64,000 nt of DNA from Sequoia sempervirens (Eukaryota; Streptophyta; Pinopsida; Cupressales; Cupressaceae). The notes beneath the pieces were generated by a model. That model did not search any database and had not been told where the DNA came from. It was given only the letters and a program-made list of their open reading frames with translations. Where the stretch lies: positions 156,992,635 through 157,056,634 of the forward strand of contig VDFB02047230.1 in assembly GCA_007258455.2 (NCBI GenBank), written 5' to 3'. Shown here in pieces: positions 45,683 through 55,462 of the stretch. The position numbers and the translations under genes are program-made. Positions within the stretch are counted from its first letter, which is position 1. Each line of letters starts with the position of its first letter.

Positions 45683-46270
45683 GATGATGAAAGGATAAAG
45701 ATGATGGATGAAAGATTTTGGATGGAATCGGACTAAAGCTCAAATCGGGATTTAGGACAAGGTCAGATCGGGATTGGATTAAAGCTCAGATTAGGATGAT
45801 TGGATGATACGATGGGATTGATTTTGATGATCGGATTGGATTATCAAAGGATGATTACGACACCGAATCTACTTCGAGATGGAAGTAAATTGATTGGGTC
45901 GAAGGTGATTGGATAGGGATGCGATTGGATTGGATTGGATTGGATTGGATAAGATTGATCGATGACTGATTGATAAGATCGACTGATGGATGATGAAAGA
46001 GACTACAAATCCTATTCAAAGATTATCTTAGATGACTTAGGATACTGATTGATCAGATTAAATGACAAAGAGATGATTGGGGAACCGAATCCACTTTGAG
46101 ATTGAAAATGGATTGATTGGGCCGACGTTGATGATTAACTTAGGATGGATGACAACCCTAAGAGGATATTAATGATGATGATCAGATCAGACACCTTATT
46201 CAATTTGGATAATAACCCGAGACGAAGTTCAGGGGATTTGGATGATTTGATTAGAGGAATGGATGATAGA
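45683..46270. repeat. E2 interior, GATTG-rich low-complexity DNA
   Basis: Degenerate repeats of GATTGGAT, GATCGGAT and GGATGAT words, including a clean (GATTG)n run near 45926-45951. No coding signal. Confidence 0.6.
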
Positions 46271-46560
46271 AATGGATGAGCGTCTGCTCAGAACGAGCAA
46301 AAAAAATGGTTATAATGATAGGACAGGAGTTCGGAATGATGAAAGGATATGTTAAATGGATGAACATTTACTCAGAACGAGTAAACGGATGATCAGAATG
46401 ATAGAACGAGAGTTTAGAATGATGAAAGGATGTGTGAAATGGATGAATGTTTACTCGGAATGAGTAAACGGATGGTCAGAATGACAGAACGAGAGTTCAG
46501 AATGATGAAAGGATGTGTGAAATGGATGAATGTTTACTCAGAATGAGTAAACAGATGAGA
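46271..46560. repeat. E2 83-bp tandem repeat with hairpins
   Basis: Units start at about 46271, 46354, 46437 and 46520 (period 83; the last is partial). Each contains a stem-loop: TGCTC/GAGCA (46285-46299), TTTACTC/GAGTAAA (46367-46385), GTTTACTC/GAGTAAAC (46449-46469 and 46532-46552), loop AGAAC, GGAAT or AGAAT. Confidence 0.85.
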
Positions 46561-46743
46561 ATGGTAGGGTATGCCCCCTTGAGGAGGCAGATGGTGAAGA
46601 AAAGGGTGCCCCGGCCAACTTCTCAAAAGTATGAAGTGGTATATATCATCGGAAAGAGCACAAAAAAAAGAGAAGAACTATTTTTGAACGGAGTCAATCA
46701 GACAAACAATGTGGAAATGGCGGCCCCAGGAAGAAGGAGCAGA

Positions 46744-46966
46744 AGGTCAAATCCGCCACTGCATAAGGACAGGTCCGCCACTGCACTGGGACAGGTCCGC
46801 CACTGCACTAGGACAGATCCGCCACAACAGTAGGACAAATCCACCACTGCACTAGGACAGGTCCGCCACTGCACTAGGACAGGTCCGCCACTACACTGGG
46901 ACAAATCCGCCACTACACAGGGACAGGTTCGCCAAAGGATAAGGACAAGTCCGCCAAAAGGATAAG
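46744..46966. repeat. E2 minisatellite 1 (about ten 22-bp units)
   Basis: Unit core GGACAGGTCCGCCACTGCAC. Each unit carries a GGAC-AG-GTCC mini-palindrome. Two end units have CGCCAAAGGATA in place of CGCCACTGCACTA. Confidence 0.9.
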
Positions 46967-47593
46967 TTTAGGTTTGATGTTTTGATGGATGGGTTAGGCA
47001 AAGGATCCAAAATATAGCAAACACTAATAATGACTGGTTTTGCACGAGAAAGACAATTCAGACAACACAACCCTAAGATTAGTAGAGATGGGTATGGCCA
47101 ACAAAGTCTTCTATTCTAGGATAAACATGGTTGCTAAGGAGTCCTCGATATACGCACGGTACGTGAGGCCCAAACCGTAAACACCAACCCGTTACAAGCG
47201 TGAGTCGGGAACCTTAGCGAGATACTAGAGGCTCGGACCAACTCTTCATGTCATCCCGACGCTTCGCCAATTACAACGTGGTTGGATTGAGGTACAGCTT
47301 TCACTCTCCCCCCTTTATATACCCCGCTGGTACGCGTGGTTGGAATCGTTCGTTGGGGTGATGAAATCCCCAAGCAGGTCCCACTAAGAAAGTGAAAAAG
47401 GGTGACTCAAAAGGACTTGGAAAGCTACGATTTCTCGTCACCCAGGATCGCCAAATGGTGCAAGGGGATTGGATACGTCAAATAGCCTTCCACAAGCACG
47501 CCAAACAAGGTTTATTGACCCCCTTTAATTAAACTATGTGCCTAATTTTACCAAAAGACAATTCGGGAAAACTTGAAATTTTTACCTTCTGGA
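46967..47593. other. E2 spacer between the two minisatellites
   Basis: More GC-rich unique DNA, no ORF of note. It is part of the leader between the primer-binding site and the ORF. Confidence 0.5.
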
Positions 47594-47951
47594 GGACAAG
47601 TCCGCCACTCTGTTAGGACAGGTCCGCCACTGAATTAGGACGAATCCGCCACTGTATTAGGACCAGTCTACCACTGAATTAGGACCAATCCGCCACTCCA
47701 GGACCAATCCACCACTGAATTTGGACCAGTCCGCCACTGAATTAGGACCAATCCGGCACTGAATTAGGACCAATCCGCCACTGAATTAGGACCAATCTGC
47801 CACTCCAGGACCAATCCGCCACTCCAGGACCAATCTACCACTGAATTAGGACCAATCCGCCACTGAATTAGGACCAATCCGCCACTCCAGGACCAGTCCA
47901 CCACTGCAGGACCAGTCCGCCACTGCAGGAGGACCAGTCTGCCACTCTGTA
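47594..47951. repeat. E2 minisatellite 2 (17 units of 22 or 19 bp)
   Basis: Core GGACCAATCCGCCACTGAAT. I count 17 units in two length classes: 22-bp units ending GAATTA and 19-bp units ending CCA or GCA. The core is homologous to minisatellite 1, so both arrays come from one ancestral unit. Confidence 0.9.
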
Positions 47952-48010
47952 ACCTGGACCTTGAAAAATGCAAAAAATAGCAAATGTGAAAGAAAGAGAC
48001 CCATTTGTGG

Positions 48011-48028
48011 GTCCCACCGGGCATGCCA
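48011..48028 (-). promoter_or_regulatory. E2 primer-binding site
   Basis: Minus strand TGGCATGCCCGGTGGGAC, four bases from the 5' LTR. It differs by one base from the E1 site. Confidence 0.85.
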
Positions 48029-48032
48029 GAAA

Positions 48033-49301
48033 TGTGATAGGTCGAATGTGAGCGTTAGAAATCAAGCAAAAAGTTAAAAGAGTGCAAATAAACAACTTAA
48101 AACAACCTACACCTCAAGATTAGCCTAAGTTGGAAACAATGCAAGACAAAGCAACGAAATGGAACTTTATACCTTGCATTGAGTCGATGCTTTGGTTGGC
48201 CCCTTCGATCTTTAACGTGTATGCTCCTTGGATGGCAAGTAGATGCAAGCAAAATGGAGTTGTGAGGATGAGTGCAAGTGGATGAACACAAGAAAATGGC
48301 TAAGTAAGAGTTAAGAAACAAAATTCCAAGAGTTTGGCTAGCGAAATGATCTCCCCTAAATGAGAAAAAAGAGGGGGTATTTATAGGATTTTTGGGAAAT
48401 CCTAAGGGAAATGGATGGTTTAGATTAATCCACCAAATATCAAGATGTAGGGCTAAGGTGAGTTGAGAACTCACAAGCCCTCACATCTTGACATGTGGCA
48501 TGTGAGATAGCCCTAAAAGGTGAAGTGGACATGAGGTGGAAGGAGATGGACATGACATGGAGAGGGGTACAAAGTACCTTGGGATTGGACAAGATCTCCT
48601 CATAAAGGAGGTACTTGTCCCCATATGGGTGAGAGGACAAGTGGGGAATTGAAAATTCCTCAAATATCCTTATGGGGAGATGGGAAAGAATTTTAAATTC
48701 CAAAGGGTGCATTAGGGGATTAAAAGGTGAATTAAAAATTCACATGGGGAAGAGAGGACCCTAGGATAAATAAAAAGGAATTAAAAATTCCTTGGGGGAT
48801 GGGGAGAGTTGACTAAAGGGGGTGATTAGGATTGTGCAAGTACTTGATTAGATTAATTAATGAAGATTAGAAGAGGGTTAGATCTCACATGTGACTTGAT
48901 GTGACAAGTCAAAGATCACATGGGGAAGAGTAATGAAGGATTAGAGTAGGGTTAGGTGGCTAAGAGAGATTAGAGGCCAACTTGCAAAAGTTGGAGGATG
49001 TGACACATCCTAATCAAGGATTAGGCATGTGCACATCCTAATTATGGGATTAGAAGAAGGATTAAGATTAGATAAAAATGATGGAGGATGTGACATGAAG
49101 GGAATTAAATAAATGGAATATTTACTTAATTCATTTGATGGAAGGAGGATTAAAGAGATAAGGTATTATTGATTAAATACCTTAGGGATTTGGCAGAATC
49201 AAAGATATTAATTAAATAATAATAGTATTACTTAATTAACGAAAATAAGACGAAAGGGGATGAATTTGGATAAATTAATTGTCCAAATTTAGACATCTAC
49301 A
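48033..49301 (-). repeat. E2 5' LTR (1.27 kb)
   Basis: Direct repeat of 42197-43457. It has a minus-strand TATA box TATAAATA at 48379-48386, which would start the element RNA about 30 bases downstream, near 48350. Confidence 0.93.
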
Positions 49302-49306
49302 ATATG
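49302..49306. repeat. target-site duplication of E2 (right)
   Basis: ATATG, identical to 42192-42196. Confidence 0.92.
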
Positions 49307-49350
49307 ATGTTACTACAATGTCACTATAATGATTTTATGAAGATTGAAAT

Positions 49351-49367
49351 TTTGAGGATTGCATATT
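49351..49367. repeat. 17-bp target duplication of a retroposed insert (left)
   Basis: TTTGAGGATTGCATATT, identical to 50578-50594. This length is typical of L1-mediated target-primed insertion. Confidence 0.8.
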
Positions 49368-50577
49368 TTATTTTATAAGAGTTTATATTGATAGCAAAAA
49401 GAAAGATTACATGTTCGAGCCCCAAACCATGATTAGGGCAGCCATTACAACTATCATTTCACCATTGCAGACCTAAAGAAGACCCCATTACAGACCATCC
49501 CAAAATTTTAAAAGGACCACATAGTGTCAAAACCGCACAGACACAAATTGGAACTATTCCACCACTCCCATATACTGAAAAATTTAGCAGAACATAAAAC
49601 TATACACTAGATTGAGACACAAAACCTACCCAACACCGCTACCCAGGACCATGCCCTACTAAACATTTTGTTGAGAAAACACACAAAATTCACATTTCCA
49701 GGCCGAATTGGAAACCGCCACCAAATGATATTTCTTTTGAGGAAATCAACCCCTACTATAGCCAAAAAATGATGCTCAACCAATGCCAGTCCACAAATAT
49801 CTAGAAGGAAAGGGAAGTATCTTACTAGTGTGTTTGGGTCTTCCAAAAAAGAAAGGTCTCATAGTCATGGAATGCCCTTTCCCAACGAGGCCGCAACCAG
49901 AGTCCTCTCCAAACCAACCAACAAGTCCATCTTGAATAGTCGTTCATGATCACCCACACGTCTTCCTTGGAGACCCCCACATCCAACAAACCAGCCAAGA
50001 CGTGGGATGAAATATTAGAGTCCAGCTGATATCCCTCAACACTCGCCATGAAACTTTTTCCAGTGATGCATTTCACTGTAGCGAAGGTGAGATAGTCTAG
50101 ATGTTGGATTATCTGACTCAATCAGAGAGTAGTCACCAGGCCTTCGGAAGCCATCTACCTCTTCAAGCTACATAATAGCACTGGTGTGTCCATTCCACCT
50201 ATGTCTAATTCCTTTTCCGAGACTTGCAAGATGAATCTGCTCATCTCCTAAAGAGAATTTTAACGCTTTCCTTCACTGAATGTAATGTCAAAGTGCCAAC
50301 AAATAGCCACCTTGGGAACTTAACACCACCCACATTAATGAATTATTCAGGTTCATGCCCAGTGAATAATGTGTGAAGAAAATCCTTCATCAAGGGTTGA
50401 TTGATGTGCCCCTTCCAAAATTGATGCAAAATCATGACACAACCATCCTAAGGAAACTTCTAGATTTTAGATGCTACTTTAGCGGCCATGTCATCAATAC
50501 CACCTCCCTCATATCAAAATAAAGACCACTCCATGCAAGCTTTTTTGGAGTGGAGTGTTGCCTTCCCAACCTCCCAC
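49368..50577 (-). pseudogene. retroposed fragment, 1.2 kb, origin not identified
   Basis: It lies between two identical 17-bp repeats. The left edge reads, on the minus strand, CTCTTATAAAATAA up to the duplication, an A-rich 3' tail, so the insert is in minus orientation. Two open segments overlap in different frames: 50121-49825 (VEGYQLDSNISSHVLAGLLD, SKEDVWVIMNDYSRWTCWLV) and 49846-49607 (LVRYFPFLLDICGLALVEHH). Upstream, about 50460-50140 has broken protein-like stretches such as MILHQFWKGHINQPLMKDFL. I do not recognise a family; RT or RNase H motifs are absent. It may be a 5'-truncated LINE tail or a processed copy of a host mRNA. Confidence 0.55.
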
Positions 50578-50594
50578 TTTGAGGATTGCATATT
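50578..50594. repeat. 17-bp target duplication of a retroposed insert (right)
   Basis: Identical to 49351-49367. Confidence 0.8.
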
Positions 50595-51316
50595 GCTACT
50601 ACTATGTCTCTACAATTTTTTAGCACCAAGTAAGTACTTTTTGTGTCACCTAACATCATTTTGGGAGGCCACTACATTAAAGAGTTGAATCTAAAATTGT
50701 GTTACAATTTTTCAAGATTGAGTTTATTTATTTAGAGGTTGTTTTACCTCCTTTCTATTCATCATACCCCTTGCTACAATAGCCATATATATAGTGTTAT
50801 CCCATTATGGAGGATTTATTTATTATTTTGGGAAGTGAAATCATTTAGAATTGAAATTATTATAGCCATGATTCCTTTCTCACTAGTTGCCATACTATTC
50901 TAGTATTATATTGTACCATTTCTAGGTTAATTTATTGTTATTTTAATATTTATAAAATTCATAATCAAATTTATTGAGAATTATTGATTATACTCAAAGA
51001 GGAATAGTGTTAGAGATTTCTATACTCATTTTTTATATGGATACAATGTACTTGATTTATTACAATTCATTTCTAGTGAAGCATTGTAATTAGATTTAAT
51101 ACATAAGTTAGTGTTAATGTTATAGTGCTTATTCCAACTTAAATCTAGAATGTATTTTTATCTTTTGAAGTTTCTCATCCTTGCATAATTCCATTGGGGT
51201 TTGATTTATTTCTTAGAAGAAGTAGAATGTTGTTCTTGATCATTTAATTAATAAAAAATTATAACATTTATAAAAAAATAGGATATTTGGGAAATACTTA
51301 AAAGGGGTCATCACAA
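50595..51316. other. AT-rich DNA, possible decayed LTR
   Basis: No gene. AT-rich, ending GGGGTCATCACA directly before a primer-site-like sequence, as an LTR would. The start of the putative LTR is not defined and no partner LTR is seen. Confidence 0.35.
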
Positions 51317-51328
51317 TGGTATCAAGCC
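51317..51328 (+). promoter_or_regulatory. possible primer-binding site (initiator Met tRNA type)
   Basis: TGGTATCAAGCC resembles the common plant retroelement primer site TGGTATCAGAGC, with one position lost, and it follows a CA-ended AT-rich block. Confidence 0.35.
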
Positions 51329-51379
51329 TTCATCTTTCCTATTCATAGGTTAAAAAACTAACATTTGAGTTTAGATCTA

Positions 51380-51600
51380 CAATGGATACATGGGTGAAAA
51401 GGGAAATTAGGAGAGAGAACATGGATTGGTGACATAAATTATTATGAAAGGAAGAAGGCATAGATCCTATTAAAAGAGTGTTGCTAAAAATATAGGACCA
51501 AGAAAGGTACATGTTTGAAGCCATCAAATCCTTGACCAATATCAAGGGATGTATAATGAATTCAAATCTAAAATTTTCTTTGGTGATTACTTGGATATAC
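51380..51600 (+). pseudogene. decayed ORF fragment after the primer site
   Basis: A plus-strand frame starts ATGGATACATGGGTGAAAAG and continues with REIRRENMDW, KRVLLKI and QERYMFEAIKSLTN-like text, with TGA, TGA and TAG stops inside. Position and orientation would fit a Gag N-terminus of a plus-strand LTR element, but no Gag motif is certain. Confidence 0.25.
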
Positions 51601-52114
51601 TTGAAGCAAGATATACAATTAAAATATACCTATATAAATGCATATGTAGGTTGAGAAAGGAAGAAGAAAAGTTATAGGTTCTTAAATAAATCAAGAATCA
51701 ATAATAATAATCAAACTCAAAGTCACTATACATCATTATGCAAGAACATAAGTGACCCAACATACAAGTTGAAGGTAAAAATTCTTTGGTAATAGAAGAT
51801 AGTTATTAAAATTCTAATGATTGTATATGCCAACAAAATATTGATGAAGTCGAGGAAAAGGAATCACTTGTTGGATGTGAAGAGCCCAAGATGGAGGAAT
51901 ATGTATCGGTTCATATGTTCTATCCTTTGAAGTTACAAAGGGAGAACCATTGATTGATCTTCATAGTAGCATTATGGATGAAAATTAATTTAAAGAAAAT
52001 ATTTTGCATCACAAGGATAGAAGTGTTGAAGGTACCTCAACAACTCTTATTTTGGAAAAGGAGGGTGATATCCATGTTAGAAATCTAAGGGATGAAAATA
52101 GTTATCATATAAAT
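51601..52114. other. AT-rich DNA, no feature
   Basis: Plus-strand open bits are short and stop-ridden. Possibly the continuation of the decayed plus-strand element. Confidence 0.3.
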
Positions 52115-54174
52115 TAGATTTATTTTTTATTATCAGAAAATAAGTTTTGAAGGGTCCCTAAAACCCTTTACAAAACAAGAAGGCAACATAAGAGATATAA
52201 CAATATGATGCAACCCCAAAGACAAAAAGATGAAAAAAACAAAATCAACTAATCAACAACCCAACAACAAACAAGAAGTAAAATAAAAATCAATAGCTAT
52301 AGCAGGTCCTTCAGAATCCTTGCAACATTCAGGTCTTTAGCGATCACCTTATCATGCATGTCCATGACATCCTTCACTTCTTCAACTAGAATTTCTACCC
52401 CTTTTTAGTTTTTCTTTTGGTTCTAACACAAGGGACCTCATCATTACCTCTTACCTATTTCCCAACCAAAGTGTCATCCTCCACCTCATGAAAATATTTT
52501 TTTTAAAAAGGGACTTACCAATCCATTTCCTAGCCTTATCATTCAACAACACCAACCCCTCCACACTATCCAGGAGAGAGTCCTAACTAACCTTAACAAG
52601 AGTAGAGAGATCATCTTGGATTTTCATGATCTTTTTCCCAAGAGCAGAAATTTGAGAATCATGATCCTTACTCATTTTGGAAATATCCTTCACAATTTGG
52701 TTAATAGTGGCATTCATGATTTTCATCATAACATACACCATCACCTCCTTATTGTTAGTCTTCAAAGTTCCAATGTTGAATGTGGCAAGTGAATCACACT
52801 TACCATGCAAATACGTAACTTCACGAAGGAACCACATAAAGAGTTTGAAGAAGAAATCTGCTCCTCCCTTATCCAAGCTAGCCATATCATCAAGATCAAG
52901 AATCTCCCAATTCATACCAAAACCCTAAAAAGGAGCACTCAAGATGATCCTCAGAATTCATACAAACAAGAGGCTCCATCTTATCCTCCCCTTTTCTCAC
53001 GACCTCAAAAGTAATAGGGGGAGTCTCTAGGTCTTGACCACATGAATCTTCGCACGCTTCGCTTCCTTATCCACCCTAAACTCATAGATTTCCTTTTCCC
53101 CTTCAACAACAACTTGAAGCTTCTAACCAGACTAAGGCTCACCAAGAGACACAACATCCATAATATTTCCCCGGGTTAATTTGGGAACTTTCTTCCCCAC
53201 AGAAGAGTCACTTGCCATACCACTCTCATTTTCCCCAACTAAAATTTTCCTTTTCACTCCAGACAATGGGGGCAATTCTACCTTCTTATTGCCCTGATTC
53301 CCCTACCCAACCTTCATATAAATTTTACCCTTGGATCTAGCCTTGAGGACCTTATCCCCTTCCAAATCAGTATGGGAAGCATTCGACTAGGCAATGGAAG
53401 CCTCCAAATCTTCCTTAAGAGAAGCAGAGAGATCCTCAAATGAACCTGAATCACCTTCATCTTCCTTAAAATCCTTATAATCTTCTCCCATATCATAATT
53501 CAAAGTAAAATCCTTTGATTTATGAGCTCTATTCACCCTTGGGTTTTCAATAACATACCTCACCTTTATGTGTTCATTAATTAACAACATGAGCTCCTCA
53601 TGTAAGGAAGGGTTGGTGGAATTCTTGTGAAATTACTGAATACCATTCTTCAAGGATAAAAGAAAATAAAACAAGAAAGAAACCAACTTACCATGATGGT
53701 TTGTGGTTTATTAGCATAAAATGGTAGCTATAGACAACTAAAAAACCTCTTGTCTAGTGTGAAGTAACACATAAGTGCCACCACCACATTCCCCCATATA
53801 GGTTTAATGGAATTCTAGTCATAGCCACCACGCCTCAACCTCTTTATCTTAGATCTTTCATTAAATCACACAGTTTGATAGCCCTCACCGATTTTGCCAC
53901 CTTCTTTTTTGTTGTAGAATTTCTAACCCTTAGTAGAAAGGCTAGTGACCTCTATGAGTTCTTTTGTTAAATTAATATCAATCACAAAGATCCACAAGAC
54001 CCTATTGTGCTAGTCATTCACAAATTCCTGGGAAATTTGGGAGTCATAGCCATGGAGCCTCATCATGTATGGCATGACCCCACCTTTGTCGATAATATCC
54101 TAGACCAGGTCATTAGCTTTTGTGTCTTCACATTTCATAGGATTTTTTTTGCATCTATCTCCCCCCATTACCAT
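52115..54174 (-). pseudogene. decayed ORF downstream of L1 ORF2, ending in a LINE-like tail
   Basis: The frame begins near ATG 54174 (MVMGGDRCKKNPMKCEDTKA). It continues with MPYMMRLHGYDSQISQEFVN (about 54060) and LIEVTSLSTKG. After shifts a part with ALMCYFTLD follows, then an acidic/basic linker (53590-53100: DEGDSGSFEDLSASLKEDLE, KKVPKLTRGNIMDVVSLGEP) and a coiled-coil C-terminus (52915-52583: MNATINQIVKDISKMSKDHD). In the part 53590-53000 nearly all stops are TAG, otherwise the frame is kept. The left end reads TCTGATAATAAAAAATAAATC on the minus strand, like a LINE 3' tail. I recall similar proteins annotated as hypothetical in gymnosperm and moss sequence, but cannot name a family. It is either a third ORF of the L1 to its right or a separate element. 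Confidence 0.45.
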
Positions 54175-54493
54175 CCAAATCACCACTTTCTTAGACCTAA
54201 ACCTTAAATGGAAAGGAAACCATCCAAAATCAAAAATCAAGAACAGAAGGAGGAAGATAACACCCAGAAAGCATGTTAATCTAACACTCCAAGTATGAAA
54301 ATTCATTAAATCCACATCCCTCAGGAAATCTCACCACTCTAAGCCATGATTATCAAGATCCATGTAGCATGCTATAAGTCTTATCAAGGCAGAGAGGCAA
54401 TAATGAAGATATATGTTGATGCTTCTAAAATATGTTCCTAACTCCATCAAAAGAAACATTTGAAATAAGATCATTATTAACCATTGATTGGAG
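54175..54493. other. spacer between L1 ORF2 and the downstream ORF
   Basis: About 320 bp after the ORF2 stop. Short T-rich segment (minus strand) coding-like for a hydrophobic stretch, but no start I trust. Confidence 0.4.
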
Positions 54494-55462
54494 TTAAATG
54501 GGCACATGGTCATTATAGTCCCAATGTCTAGATGAGGAGACTCCCACATTAGCAAGGAAGTCAACAACCTCATTAGCTTCCCAGTAAACATGGGAAATAC
54601 AAGATTCTTGAAAGGAGTGTGAATTTGCAATAGAATCTTCTATAATGTGTTCGATCGACCATGAGGGATGAATAAACATTTTTAAACAATTAATGATGTT
54701 CATGGAATCCCCCTCCAACCAAAATTTCCTCACACCCTTCTTTTGAGCCAACTTTAAATCATGATAGGCTGCTACAACTTTTGCATAGTGACTTATTTGG
54801 GTTCCCAAAGGGAGTGCCACCACATAAAATAGCCTACCATTATGATCACATAACACTCCCCCACAACCAACAAGACCCAAATTGCCTTTAGCTGAACTAT
54901 CAAAATTCACTTTGAACCAATCTCTAGGAGAGGAATGCCAAACAATACCCTCTCTAGAATGCTTAACCTTTTGCAACGGTTGAGATAAATCAACATTAAG
55001 ATTCCATTGATAAAAAGCCCATAGATCATAACTAGAAACATGAACCTTCCTATGGTGCTTAGAAGTGACAATTTTAGAGATAAAATTATCCTTAATAGAA
55101 AAACAAATCTTATAGGACAACTTGGAAGGGGGAAGAGAAATATCATGAAATATTTTGTTGTTCCTCTCCCTCCACAAACACCACACCATATGTGGCACAA
55201 TAAGAGACCAAAGCAAGGCTAAAGAGGGATTCAATGTACGAGCAACCCATTGGAACCAAAGGTTAGCCATAGAAGAGGGGAAGACCCAATTGAGTCTCCA
55301 AAGTTGGAGCACATGATCCCAAACCTCCATCGAAAACCTGCAACCAATAATCAAATGAAAGGAATCCTCTACATCCTCCATACAAAGATAACACCAGTTA
55401 GACATCATAAAGCCCCTTTTCCAAAGGTTATTAATAGTCAAGATTTTATTTTGGCACAACAA
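54494..55462 (-). pseudogene. L1 ORF2 C-terminus: zinc-binding domain and RNase H
   Basis: 322 open codons. Zinc-binding RT-associated motif: NLWKRGFMMSNWCYLCMEDV then DSFHLIIGCRFSMEVWDHVL (CX2C...H...C), followed by LIVPHMVWCLWRERNNKIFH. RNase H-like domain: WFKVNFDSSAKGNLGLVGCG (first Asp), AKVVAAYHDLKLAQKKGVRK (the Glu position reads Val/Ala), FWLEGDSMNIINCL (Asp), and near the end HVYWEANEVVDFLANVGVSS (last Asp). In most plant L1s the second motif has an acidic residue (AExxA), so this copy may have lost it. Confidence 0.88.

Larger units (their letters stand above)
42197..49301 (-). mobile_element. E2: complete non-autonomous LTR retrotransposon, 7.1 kb
   Basis: LTRs at 42197-43457 and 48033-49301 start TGTGATAGG and end CATCTACA, flanked by ATATG on both sides. 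The primer-binding site (48011-48028) and polypurine tract (43458-43470) place the 5' end on the right, so it is a minus-strand element. The 4.6-kb interior has no Gag, protease, RT or integrase I can recognise, only a Ser/Pro/Tyr-rich frame, tandem repeats and hairpins. This is the architecture of a large retrotransposon derivative (LARD). Over the first 170 bases I counted about five LTR differences, so it is younger than E1. Mobilisation must have been in trans; shared hairpins point to an E3-like Tat partner. Confidence 0.92.

Noticed and set aside
46698..46913. Repeat protein encoded on the minus strand (LVQWRTCPSAV repeats)
   Set aside because: It is the translation of the 22-bp minisatellite; a 22-bp unit shifts frame every copy and there is no start context or flanking coding.
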